A DNA stretch of 51,057 nucleotides from the NCBI GenBank assembly GCA_930987745.1, contig CAKNKX010000001.1, positions 75,035 through 126,091 on the forward strand, read 5' to 3'. Shown here piece by piece: positions 27,221 to 38,426 of this stretch. The stretch is from an uncultured Clostridium sp. GTDB lineage: Bacteria; Bacillota; Clostridia; TANB77; CAG-508. The notes under the pieces are model-generated. The model was not told the origin of the DNA and searched no databases. It was given only the letters and a program-made list of their open reading frames with translations. The number at the start of each line of letters is the position of its first letter. Within the stretch, counting starts at the first letter, position 1. The position numbers and the translations under genes are program-made.

Positions 27221-28301
27221 TTATATCAAATTATCAAATACAAATTGTTCTTGCATTCTTTTTAATGATTGTTTAATTGTTCTTGCTCTTACTTCACCAA
27301 TTCCATCAACATCATCTAAGCTTTCTATGTCTGCTGCTAATATGTGTTGGAATGATTTAAATGAATCAACTAAGTTTTCTACAATATTTGATGGCATTCT
27401 CGGTACTTTATTTAAAATACGATATCCTTTTGTATATACTCCAACCTCATCATAATTATCAAAGTTTTCATATCCTAGTAATTTTGCAATTGAAGATTCT
27501 TTTGTAAGCTCCTCATAATTTAACTCTTCTAGTTTTTCTATTATTTTCTCTGGTGTTATTTTCTTTCTTCCTGGAACTAAATAATCTTTTATAATTAGCT
27601 CTTCTTCTTTTTCTAAACCACCAATTAATTCTTCTAATTGCATTTTTACTAGCCTTCCATCATCACCAAGTTCATATATCTGCCTTTGTATTTCTTCCAC
27701 AATTTTCATTACCATTTCTGCTCTTTGAATTGCTTCAATTACATTTTTTAAAGTTACTATATCATTAAATTCATATTCATTTAATATATTTAATTTATTA
27801 TCAAATACTTTTTTATATTTTTCAAGTGTTTGGATTGCTTGATTTGCTTTGTTTAGTACTGATTCTGTATTTTCTAAAATATATCTGTCATTGCCTTTAA
27901 ATATGGTTATTATATTTCTTCTTTGTGAAATACTAATTACTAGCTCTCCTGTTTGTTTTGCAGTTCTTTCAGCAGTCCTATGTCTTGTTCCTGTTTCTGA
28001 CGTTATAATTTCATGTGATGGAATAAGTTGTGCATTTGCATATAATATTTTCTTAAAATCTCCACTTAAAACTATTGCTCCATCCATTTTTGCAAGTTCA
28101 TATAATTTTGATGATGAATACTCTTCATTTATTGTAAATCCGCCATCTACTATTTCTTTTAATACTTCATTATTATCTGTAATTAGTAGTAATGCTCCGA
28201 GTTCTTGCTCTTAGTATATTTTCTAATCCGTTTCTTATAGGAGTTCCTGGTGCTATTAATTTCAATATTTCAGTAATATTGTCCTCTTTGCCCTTTCTCA
28301 A
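27221..28301 (-). CDS. disA: Diadenylate cyclase DisA, one +1 frameshift site
   Basis: DNA-integrity scanning protein that makes cyclic di-AMP from two ATP. The corrected 359-residue length matches the family. The cyclase domain has MDGAIVLS and GTRHRTAERTAKQT (active site). A helical middle and a C-terminal helix-hairpin-helix DNA-binding domain (DVDGIGEVRARTIKQSL) follow. TTG start at 28301 with AAAGGAG. The frame shifts early at 28197-28199: ACT-CGG read ACT-(C)-GGA joins NILRART to GALLLITDN. Without the shift only 34 residues would be in frame, so all activity depends on it. Directly downstream of radA, a known functional partner. Confidence 0.95.
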
Positions 28302-28327
28302 TTTAAGACTCTCCTTTCTTAAAACTT

Positions 28328-29700
28328 CTAAGATTGATTATTAAAAATAGCATTCATTGCTTGTTTAACATTCCTGATAGCTATTATATCTAATTTATAT
28401 TTATCTTTCAAGTCTTTTTTGTTACTTTCTGGAATTACACAAGTTTTAAAACCTAATTTTTCCGCTTCTTTTAATCTTTTTTCTATTAAATTTATTCTCC
28501 TTACTTCACCTGTTAAACCAACTTCACCTAAAATTACCATGTCTTTTGGAATTGGTATATTTTTAAAACTTGATACAACAACCATCATAGTTCCTAAATC
28601 TATTGCAGGTTCATTTACTCTTAACCCACCTACAACATTTAAATAAACATCTTGATTTCCTAAAGCAATTCCTGCCTTTTTTTCAAGTACCGCAATTAAT
28701 AGTGATAATCTGTTAAAATCAACTCCATTTGCAGCTCTTTTAGGATATCCAAATACTGTTGAAGAAGTTAATGCTTGAAGTTCTACTAAAATAGGTCTTG
28801 TTCCTTCCATTGTAGCTACAATACAAGAACCAGCTGGATTATCATCTCTTTCCGAAATTAGCACATCTGATGGGTTAAGTATTTCACACATTCCTTCTTC
28901 TCTCATTTCAAACATACCAATTTCATTTGTTGAACCAAATCTGTTTTTTACTCCTCTTAAAATCCTGTATGAAAAATATCTTTCTCCTTCTAAATATAGC
29001 ACAGTATCTACCATGTGTTCTAACACTCTTGGTCCTGCAATATTTCCTTCTTTTGTTACATGTCCAATTATTATTGTTGTAATTGCTCTTGATTTACAAA
29101 CTCTCATAACTTGACTAGTTATTTCTCTTACTTGACTTACACTTCCAGCTGCAGCTGATAGTTCATCTGAATACATTGTTTGAATTGAATCTATTATCAC
29201 AAGCTTTGGATTTATATTTATTATTGCATCATTTATTACATCTATATCTGTCTCACCTAAAAATAAAATATCTTCATTATTTATTCCGGAGTCTATCTGC
29301 TCTTAATTTTATTTGTTCTGCTGATTCTTCTCCAGATACATATAGTACTTTCCCTTCACCTTTTACTTTATCGCAAATTTGCAAAATTAAAGTTGATTTT
29401 CCGAATACCTGGCTCTCCACCTAGTAATATCAAAGAACCTTTAACAAGTCCTCCACCTAAAACTCTATCTAATTCTGAAAATCCTGTTGAACTTCTTATA
29501 GTTTCTTTTGCTTCATAAGAATTTAGAGTTTTAGGTACATTATTTGACTTTTCTTTTACCTTTCCACTAGAACTTTTAGTATCTACAACTTTTTGTTCAT
29601 AAAAAGTATTCCAACTTCCACAAGCAGGACATTTTCCTAACCATTTTGCAGATTCATTTCCACATTCACTACATACAAAAATCGTTTTGCTTTTAGCCAT
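28328..29700 (-). CDS. radA: DNA repair protein RadA/Sms, two +1 frameshift sites
   Basis: A RecA-like DnaB-type helicase for recombination intermediates; 456 residues after correction. It has the N-terminal zinc finger [18 protein letters not shown], a RecA core with Walker B LVIIDSIQ, the RadA motif KNRFG and a Lon-like C-terminal domain. Two shifts are needed. ATT-CGG at 29401-29403 interrupts Walker A itself (GGEPGI to GKSTLILQ). CTC-CGG at 29286-29288 joins RADRL to [12 protein letters not shown]. Start [10 protein letters not shown] at 29700 is the family start; a GTG 12 bp upstream is possible. disA follows 26 bp downstream. Confidence 0.95.
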
Positions 29701-29737
29701 TAAAATTTTCACTTCTTTCTTTTTGCCATATACAAAG

Positions 29738-29774
29738 AAAGTATAGCATATATATAAATATTTTGCTATACTTT
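29738..29774 (-). terminator. Terminator-like hairpin between 29837 and radA
   Basis: A perfect 11-bp stem (29738-29748 with 29764-29774, AAAGTATAGCA) and an AT-rich loop. On the minus strand the tail is only moderately T-rich. It probably ends the transcript of the small gene upstream and separates it from radA. Confidence 0.55.
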
Positions 29775-29836
29775 TTAAATCTTATTTTTAATTTACAGGA
29801 CACAATTAATAAAACGTATTTAAACGTAAACTTAAA

Positions 29837-30175
29837 TTATGCTTGTTCTTTCTTTTTTCCAAAGCTAATTTCTTGGAATAAGAAGTCATGTACTTTTTCC
29901 CATGTTACTTCTTGGTGTAGGAATTCATTGATTTCATCTTCTACTTTTTGTTGATATGGTGTTAATTCAACTTTGATTTCTTTGTTCCAATCAATATCTT
30001 GTAACCAGAATGCTTTGAATTTGTTCCAGAATCCAGTTTTAACTGGTAATTGATTATTTCTGATTGTTCCAGCGTTTTCTGGAACTTCATTATTTGCAAT
30101 ATTTTCTACATTGTTATTATTTCCCTCAAATTCTACTCCACCAAATACATTTTTTTCTTCACCTAATTCAGCCAT
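29837..30175 (-). CDS. Small acidic protein of unknown function
   Basis: A 112-residue protein that I do not recognise. The N-terminal 45 residues are Asn/Glu-rich and probably disordered. The C-terminal half is aromatic (TGFWNKFKAFWLQDIDWNKE) and helical, with no signal or membrane segment. It has its own promoter (30218-30246), a strong AAAGGAGG site and a downstream hairpin, so it is probably well expressed as a single gene. Confidence 0.65.
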   Translation of the reverse strand: MAELGEEKNVFGGVEFEGNNNNVENIANNEVPENAGTIRNNQLPVKTGFWNKFKAFWLQDIDWNKEIKVELTPYQQKVEDEINEFLHQEVTWEKVHDFLFQEISFGKKKEQA

Positions 30176-30217
30176 TTATATTTCCTCCTTTGTAATTTTT
30201 ACACTTTTATTACTTTA

Positions 30218-30246
30218 TTTATACTATATATTTTTTTATTTTTCAA
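30218..30246 (-). promoter_or_regulatory. Promoter of the small gene 29837-30175
   Basis: Minus-strand TTGAAA (30241-30246), 17-bp spacer, TATAAA (30218-30223), about 40 bp before the start codon. Confidence 0.6.
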
Positions 30247-30315
30247 GTATTTTCCTATATTTTAATATTAAAAATTCGTTACACATTTGTTACATATTTG
30301 TTACATTATTTATGA

Positions 30316-31623
30316 TTATTCCACAATTATGCATTCTTTTCCGATATCTATACATTTCACTTTTATAATATTGTTTTCTATTTTTTCTTTTTCAATATTG
30401 TTATTTACCTTTAGTTTTCCTAATATATAGTTATTTGTATGTCCTTGAAACACACCATTTTTTTCTTCTTCAAATAATATTTCTACTTCTTTTCCTATAT
30501 ATTTTTTATTATAATCATCTTCATTTACATCTGACAATTCAATTAGCTTTTGACTTCTTCTTTCTTTAATTTCTCCTGGTATTTTATTTTCCATCTTTTC
30601 GGCTTTTGTTCCTTTTCTTTCTGAATACTTAAACACATGAGTTTTATAGAATTTTATTTCTTTTAAAAATTCATAAGTTTTATTAAATTCTTCTTCTGTT
30701 TCTCCTGGAAATCCTACAATTATATCTGTTGTAAGCATTACGTCACTATATGCATTTCGAAGTAGTTTTACAATTTTCTTAAATTCCTCTATAGTGTATC
30801 TTCTGTTCATTCTTTTTAAAGTTTCATCACATCCACTTTGTAGTGATAAATGAAAATGATGACATATTTTGTCTAATTTTTTTAGTCTTTCTACAAATTC
30901 TTCTGTTATTAATAGTGGTTCTATTGAACCTAATCTAATTCTTTTTATTCCCTCTATCTTGTTTATTTCTTCTAGTAAATCAATTAGCCTATATTCTTCT
31001 TTGAAATCTTTTCCATATGATGCAATATGTATCCCTGTAATTACTACTTCTTTTATGTCATTTTTTGCAATCTTTTTAATTTCAGATATTATACTTTCTG
31101 GCTTTCTACTTCTTACTCTTCCTCTTGCATAAGGTATAATGCAATATGAGCAAAATCTATCACATCCGTCTTGTACTTTTATTACTGCTCTTGTTTTTTC
31201 TGAATATGTCACATCTCCAAAATCAACAAATTCTTTTTTATACATTACATCTTCTATTTCTTCTTGTCTATTTTTGTCATTTAAATAGTTTTCTACATAT
31301 TTTACTATTTCTTTTTTCTCATTATTTCCAAGTATTATATTAATTTCTTCTATATCTTCTATTTCTTTTTTTGATACTTGCACATAACAACCTGTTGCAA
31401 CAACTACTGAATTAGGATTTAAGTGTTTTACACGTCTTAACATTTGTCTTGATTTTCTATCTGACATATTAGTTACTGTACAAGTATTTATTACATATAT
31501 ATCTGCTTTTTCTGTGTGTTCTACTAACTTATATCCATTTTTAATAAACTCTTGTATCATTGCATTTGTTTCATATTGATTTACTTTACAACCTAAAGTT
31601 ATAAATGCGACAGTTTTCTCCAT
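30316..31623 (-). CDS. mtaB: tRNA t6A37 methylthiotransferase MtaB
   Basis: A radical SAM enzyme that turns t6A37 into ms2t6A37 in ANN-decoding tRNAs. Its 435 residues follow the MiaB/MtaB layout. The N-terminal UPF0004 domain (FITLGCKVNQYETNAM, NTCTVTNMSDRKSRQ, ATGCYVQV) supplies cysteines for the second cluster. The radical SAM motif is VQDGCDRFCSYCIIPYARGR. The C-terminal TRAM domain contains YIGKEVEILFEEEKNGVFQG. It contains an ordinary arginine CGA codon (LLRNAYSD), showing that CGA is read as Arg here. No frameshift. Confidence 0.95.
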   Translation of the reverse strand: MEKTVAFITLGCKVNQYETNAMIQEFIKNGYKLVEHTEKADIYVINTCTVTNMSDRKSRQMLRRVKHLNPNSVVVATGCYVQVSKKEIEDIEEINIILGNNEKKEIVKYVENYLNDKNRQEEIEDVMYKKEFVDFGDVTYSEKTRAVIKVQDGCDRFCSYCIIPYARGRVRSRKPESIISEIKKIAKNDIKEVVITGIHIASYGKDFKEEYRLIDLLEEINKIEGIKRIRLGSIEPLLITEEFVERLKKLDKICHHFHLSLQSGCDETLKRMNRRYTIEEFKKIVKLLRNAYSDVMLTTDIIVGFPGETEEEFNKTYEFLKEIKFYKTHVFKYSERKGTKAEKMENKIPGEIKERRSQKLIELSDVNEDDYNKKYIGKEVEILFEEEKNGVFQGHTNNYILGKLKVNNNIEKEKIENNIIKVKCIDIGKECIIVE

Positions 31624-31719
31624 CTTTCTTCTCTCTTTCTTCTACATATTTCTACTAATTAAATTCCATTTTTCTCTTATCTTTTATTATACAATAAAAT
31701 ATTATAATAAATTATAAAT

Positions 31720-31745
31720 GTCGCAAGTAAACAAACTCTTGCGAC
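31720..31745 (-). terminator. Terminator-like hairpin after mreB
   Basis: A perfect 8-bp GC-containing stem GTCGCAAG (31720-31727) / CTTGCGAC (31738-31745), followed on the minus strand by an AT-rich tail. It lies just after the mreB stop. Confidence 0.6.
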
Positions 31746-31752
31746 AAATATA

Positions 31753-32779
<1,027 letters not shown>

Positions 32780-32818
32780 CTACTCCTTTTATTTCTCATT
32801 TATTACAATTGTATTACG

Positions 32819-32847
32819 ATTATATTACAATTCATGTTTTTTATCAA
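32819..32847 (-). promoter_or_regulatory. Promoter of mreB
   Basis: Minus-strand TTGATA (32842-32847), 17-bp spacer, TATAAT (32819-32824). Confidence 0.7.
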
Positions 32848-32856
32848 GACTTTTGA

Positions 32857-32885
32857 TTGAATTTTTCACATTTTTATATTATAAT
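32857..32885 (+). promoter_or_regulatory. Promoter of tsaE-tsaB-rimI
   Basis: TTGAAT (32857-32862), 17-bp spacer, TATAAT (32880-32885). It starts 10 bp from the divergent mreB -35, so the two promoters may affect each other. Confidence 0.65.
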
Positions 32886-32942
32886 ATAAATGCTAAAAAA
32901 AGTATATAAGTTTTTAAAAAAATATAAATTTGAGGAGGCTTT

Positions 32943-33408
32943 ATGAAAAACTTTAAGATAATTTCTCATAATGAAAATGAAACAAAAAATTTCGCCCAAA
33001 ACTTAGCTTCTAAATTATCTAAAGGTGACATTATTGTTTTAACTCGGAGAATTAGGTTCTGGAAAAACAAAATTCACAGAAGGTTTTTTGTCGTTTTTTG
33101 GCTTAGAAAATGAGATATCTAGCCCTACTTTTACAATTGTAAATGAATATTCAAATGAAAAAACAAAAATTTTTCACTTTGATGTATATAGATTAGAAGA
33201 TTCTTCCGAATTTTATGAAATCGGTGGAGAAGAATATTTCGAAAAAGGTATTTGTATCATTGAATGGGGAGAATTAATTTTAGATGCTTTACCTAAAGAA
33301 TATATTCATATTACATTTAAAAAAGATGATAATGATGAAACATTAAGAACACTTAATATTAATTCATATGGAGAAAAATTTGATAAAATTTTAGGAGGTT
33401 TAATTTGA
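32943..33408 (+). CDS. tsaE: t6A synthesis ATPase TsaE, one +1 frameshift site
   Basis: Activates the TsaB-TsaD complex that makes N6-threonylcarbamoyladenosine at A37 of ANN-reading tRNAs. The 154-residue protein has the P-loop GELGSGKTKF, SPTFTIVNEY and FHFDVYRLED, and CIIEWGE (family WPE/EWGE). The frame shifts at 33045-33047: ACT-CGG read ACT-(C)-GGA joins DIIVLT to GELGSGKT, just ahead of the P-loop. The start at 32943 has GAGGAGG. The tsaB start overlaps the tsaE stop. Confidence 0.95.
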
Positions 33409-34145
33409 AAGTTTTAAGTATAGATAGTTCAAGTAACATTTGTGGAGTTTCTATTTTAGATGATGAAAATTTAATTTGTAATTTAGATGAAGATACTGGA
33501 AGAACTCATTCTGAAAATCTAATGCCTATGGTTGACAATGCTTTTAAGAAAAGTAATTTAAGCTTAAAAGATATTGATTTAATTGTATGTGATATTGGGC
33601 CTGGTTCTTTTACAGGCATTCGTATTGGTGTTGCAACAGCAAAAGGATTTCATGATTCTTTAAACATTCCTTTAGTAGGAATTAACTCTTTAGAAGCTTT
33701 AGCATATAACTTAAGAAATGATATAGATGATAATAGTTTAGTTTTAAGTATAATAGATTGTAAAAATGAAAACTGCTATTTTGCTTTATTTGAAAAAAAT
33801 GTCGAACTTTTCAGAACTCTAATAGAACCTCAATCTGACTCTATTGAAAGTACACTTTCTATTTTAAAAACTTATATTGAAGATAACTTCTCTGCCATCC
33901 CTCCAATTTATGTAATTGGAGATGGAAGTAAAATTTATGAAGATAAAATAAAAGACTTTTTTGAAAATTCTACAATTTCTAACATTAATTTTGCAACTGA
34001 CAAAAACAATTTGTTAAATTCTTATTCTTTAGGAATTGCAGGAATTAAGCATTTTTCTAATTATTCTTGTGAAGAGGAAGTTTTACCTCTATATTTAAAA
34101 AAGCCTCAAGCTCAAAGACAATTAGAAGAAAAAAATAAAAGTTAA
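33405..34145 (+). CDS. tsaB: t6A synthesis protein TsaB
   Basis: Non-catalytic partner of TsaD in threonylcarbamoylation of tRNA A37. It has 246 residues with the ASKHA-type opening VLSIDSSSNICGVSIL, GRTHSENLMPMVD and the signature CDIGPGSFTGIRIGVATAKG. TTG start overlaps the tsaE TGA, with AGGAGG upstream, implying translational coupling. Followed by rimI. No frameshift and no zero-frame CGG. Confidence 0.95.
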   Translation: MKVLSIDSSSNICGVSILDDENLICNLDEDTGRTHSENLMPMVDNAFKKSNLSLKDIDLIVCDIGPGSFTGIRIGVATAKGFHDSLNIPLVGINSLEALAYNLRNDIDDNSLVLSIIDCKNENCYFALFEKNVELFRTLIEPQSDSIESTLSILKTYIEDNFSAIPPIYVIGDGSKIYEDKIKDFFENSTISNINFATDKNNLLNSYSLGIAGIKHFSNYSCEEEVLPLYLKKPQAQRQLEEKNKS

Positions 34146-34166
34146 TTTTATTTTGAAAGGATTTAT

Positions 34167-34614
34167 ATGAATACTAAAAATTTTGAAATTTCTAAGATGA
34201 ATACTTTAGATTTAGATAGTATTAAAGATATATTAGAAAAAGAGTTTGACGATTTTTGGAATTACAGTATTTTAAAAGGAGAACTTCTTTCTCCATATTC
34301 TTATTATATTATTGCAAAGGAAGATAAAGAAATCGTTCGGCTTTGCAGGTTTTAAAAAATCTTTAGACACAGCAGATATTATGAATATTGTTGTTAGAAA
34401 AAGTTTTAGAAATAAAGGTGTTGGAAAAAAATTATTAGATTTTCTTCTTAAAGAAGCAAAAAAAGAAAAGATAAAAGTTGTCTTTTTAGAAGTTAATAAG
34501 GATAATTTACCTGCTTTGAAATTATATAAAAATTTAGGATTTAAAGAAATTGGTATTAGGAAAAATTATTATCAAAATTCTGATGGAATTAATATGAAAA
34601 TAGAACTAGACTAA
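34167..34614 (+). CDS. rimI: Ribosomal-protein-alanine N-acetyltransferase RimI-like, one +1 frameshift site
   Basis: A GNAT acetyltransferase, 148 residues corrected. Family features: [20 protein letters not shown] (acetyl-CoA loop RxxGxG) and [20 protein letters not shown]. In the tsaE-tsaB-rimI cluster it is the usual RimI that acetylates the N-terminus of S18. The frame shifts at 34338-34340: GTT-CGG read GTT-(C)-GGC joins EDKEIV to [10 protein letters not shown], restoring the second core strand. Its end overlaps the convergent deaminase gene by 4 bp. Confidence 0.9.
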
Positions 34615-34632
34615 TCTAGCTCTATTTTTATT
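34599..34632. terminator. Bidirectional terminator shared by rimI and the deaminase gene
   Basis: A 12-bp stem with one non-Watson-Crick position (34599-34610 with 34615-34626) and a 4-nt loop, T-rich tails on both sides. The two convergent stop codons overlap exactly in the loop. Confidence 0.8.
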
Positions 34633-35111
34633 TCTCTTTTATATTTTAATTTTATTTTACTATATTTTACTTTGCATTCATCAAATAATTTTCTAGAAGC
34701 AATATTGTTGTCTGAGTTAGCATATTTATCTGATAAATATACTACTTCTTTTATTCCTGATTGGATAATTATTTTTGCACATTCATTACATGGAAATAAA
34801 TCAACATATATTTTAGCATTTTCTAAATCTTTTTTGCTTCCTCTATAATTTAGTATTGCATTCATTTCTGCATGACATACATATGGATATTTTGTATCTA
34901 GATTTTCTCCTTCTCTTCCCCATGGGAAATTATCATCATTAAATCCATTTGGTGCACCATTATATCCTATTGATAAAATTCTGTTATCATTACTTACAAT
35001 ACACGCTCCAACTTGGGTTGATGGGTCTTTACTTCTCATACTTGAAAGTTTTGCAATTGCCATAAAATATTCATCCCATGATAAATAATCATCTCTTTTT
35101 TTTCCACTCAT
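34611..35111 (-). CDS. Deoxycytidylate (dCMP) deaminase
   Basis: A zinc-dependent deaminase producing dUMP for thymidylate synthesis (ComEB-like). It has 166 residues with [10 protein letters not shown] (zinc His plus catalytic Glu) and [14 protein letters not shown] (zinc cysteines), plus the N-terminal [19 protein letters not shown] and VGACIV. The start at 35111 has AGGGAAG upstream and [12 protein letters not shown] is the usual opening. Convergent with rimI; follows obg. Confidence 0.92.
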   Translation of the reverse strand: MSGKKRDDYLSWDEYFMAIAKLSSMRSKDPSTQVGACIVSNDNRILSIGYNGAPNGFNDDNFPWGREGENLDTKYPYVCHAEMNAILNYRGSKKDLENAKIYVDLFPCNECAKIIIQSGIKEVVYLSDKYANSDNNIASRKLFDECKVKYSKIKLKYKREIKIELD

Positions 35112-35132
35112 ATTACTTCTTCCCTTCACATA

Positions 35133-36420
<1,288 letters not shown>

Positions 36421-37431
36421 TTATTCAAAATAATTTAATTTCATTGCTTTTTTAACTTTTTTAATTGTCTCTTTAGCAGTTTTTCTCGCTTTTTCAGTTC
36501 CTTCTTTTAAGATTTTATCTACTATTTCTGGATGTTCTTCATAATATGCTCTTTTTTCTCTAATTGGTCTTAAAAATTCTATAATATTTTTTGCAAGTTG
36601 TTTTTTGCACCCAACGCATCCTCGTTTACCTTCTCTACATTCTCTGCAAACTTCTTCTACTTCTTCTTCTGAACTAAATAGTTTATGATAATATGCTACC
36701 ATACATATATCTGGATTTCCTAAGTCGTCTTTTTTTATTCTATTTGGGTCTGTTATAGCACTCATTACTTTTTTTGTTATTTCTTCTTCACTATCTGACA
36801 AATATATTGCATTTCCTAAAGATTTTCCCATTTTGTCATTTCCATCTAATCCTTTTATTCTTTTTCCTTCTGACAAAACGATTTGAGGCTCTTTTAAAAC
36901 ATCTCCATATATATTATTAAATTTTCTAACTATCTCTCTTGCTTGTTCTATTAATGGCTCTTGGTCTTCTCCTGCCGGTACCAACTCTCCTTCAAATGTT
37001 GTTATATCTGCTGCTTGACTTACAGGATATCCTAAAAATCCATATGTTACACTTTCTCCAAACAATTCTTTTTTTTGTGCAATTTCTGTTTTTACTGTTG
37101 GATTTCTTTGAAGTCTTGAAATTGTAACTAAATTTGAAAAATATACAGTAAGTTCTGCTGTTTCTGGTATCATTGATTGAATATATATTGTTACTTTTTC
37201 AGGGTCTAGACCGCATGATAAATAATCAATTAGCAGTTCTCTTACATTTTTTCTTACTTTTTCTGGATTATTAAAATTATCTGTTAGAGCTTGAACATCT
37301 GCAATTAATATATACATATCATATTTTCCAGAGTTTTGCATTTCTACTCTTTTTTTGATTGAACCAAAATAGTGTCCTATATGTAATTTTCCTGTTGGTC
37401 TATCACCTGTTAAAATTCTTTTCTTTTCCAT
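36421..37431 (-). CDS. trpS: Tryptophanyl-tRNA synthetase
   Basis: Class I synthetase charging tRNA-Trp; 336 residues. HIGH motif GKLHIGHYFGS and KMSKS motif NDKMGKSLGN are present. A CRECREGKRGCVGC cysteine cluster near residue 270 may bind a metal, as in some TrpRS lineages. It precedes obg by 9 bp with its own GGGGAG site, and no zero-frame CGG or frameshift occurs. Confidence 0.95.
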   Translation of the reverse strand: MEKKRILTGDRPTGKLHIGHYFGSIKKRVEMQNSGKYDMYILIADVQALTDNFNNPEKVRKNVRELLIDYLSCGLDPEKVTIYIQSMIPETAELTVYFSNLVTISRLQRNPTVKTEIAQKKELFGESVTYGFLGYPVSQAADITTFEGELVPAGEDQEPLIEQAREIVRKFNNIYGDVLKEPQIVLSEGKRIKGLDGNDKMGKSLGNAIYLSDSEEEITKKVMSAITDPNRIKKDDLGNPDICMVAYYHKLFSSEEEVEEVCRECREGKRGCVGCKKQLAKNIIEFLRPIREKRAYYEEHPEIVDKILKEGTEKARKTAKETIKKVKKAMKLNYFE

Positions 37432-37479
37432 AGCTCTCCCCTCATTATTCTAAAATCTATCCAAAATTTCCATAGATAT

Positions 37480-38415
37480 TTATTTTAGATTAATCTTTTT
37501 GTCAATAATATATTGTGGTCTTCCTTTTGCTTCATCATATATTCTTCCAATATATTCTGATATTACCCATAATGAAAGTAATTGTACTCCAGCAAAAAAT
37601 GTTATTGCCACCATTATTGATGTCCAGCCAGCTGATAAATTATTTAGTTTAAATATATATGATATTATTGCATATACTAGCAATATTATTGAAATAACAA
37701 TTGATATTATTCCCAATGCTCCAACTAATTTTATTGGTTTATTTGAAAAACTTATTATTCCATCTGATGCAAGTTTAAGCATTTTCTTTAATGGATATTT
37801 TGTTTTTCCAGCAAACCTTTCTTGTCTTTCATATTCATATGGTTTTTGTTTAAATCCTACCCAGCTAAATAATCCTCTTAAAAATTTATTATGTTCTGGA
37901 AGAGAGTTGATTACATCAACTACTTTTCTATCTACTAATCTAAAGTCACCTGTATCCTTAGGAATTTCAACATCTGATAGTGCATTTAAAGTTTTATAAA
38001 ACATTTTTGCTGTAAGTAATTTAAATGCTGATTCTCCTTTTCTAGTTTTTCTTTTACCATAAATTACTTCATTTCCTTCTTCCCAAAGTTTTAACATATC
38101 AGGAATTAGTTCTGGTGGGTCTTGCAAATCTGCATCTATTATTACTATTGCATCTCCTGAAACTTCTTTTAATCCTGCTGTTACTGCTGCTTGATGTCCA
38201 AAGTTTCTTGAAAATGATATAATTTTTACTTTTTCGTCTTTTTTTGCTATCTCTTCTAATATTTCTAGAGTTCTATCTTTACTTCCATCATTTATAAATA
38301 TAATTTCATAATCGTAATTTTCCAAACTCATTAGTATTTTACTAACTTTGTTATAACATTCATTTGCAACTTCTTCTTCATAATACATTGGTATTACCAT
38401 TGAAATTTTTTTCAT
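37480..38415 (-). CDS. GT2 glycosyltransferase with two C-terminal membrane helices (GtrB/DPM-like)
   Basis: A 311-residue polyprenyl-phosphate glycosyltransferase type. It has MVIPMYYEEEVANECYNKV, INDGSKDRTLEIL and VIIDADLQDPPELI (metal-binding DxD region), then NFGHQAAVTAGL. Two membrane helices lie at about 233-255 and 268-290. Such enzymes make undecaprenyl-phosphate sugars for extracytoplasmic GT-C enzymes. The start at 38415 has GAGGTG upstream. Last gene of the polysaccharide operon; its likely partner is the GT-C protein just upstream. Confidence 0.85.
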   Translation of the reverse strand: MKKISMVIPMYYEEEVANECYNKVSKILMSLENYDYEIIFINDGSKDRTLEILEEIAKKDEKVKIISFSRNFGHQAAVTAGLKEVSGDAIVIIDADLQDPPELIPDMLKLWEEGNEVIYGKRKTRKGESAFKLLTAKMFYKTLNALSDVEIPKDTGDFRLVDRKVVDVINSLPEHNKFLRGLFSWVGFKQKPYEYERQERFAGKTKYPLKKMLKLASDGIISFSNKPIKLVGALGIISIVISIILLVYAIISYIFKLNNLSAGWTSIMVAITFFAGVQLLSLWVISEYIGRIYDEAKGRPQYIIDKKINLK

Positions 38416-38426
38416 TTTTCTACACC

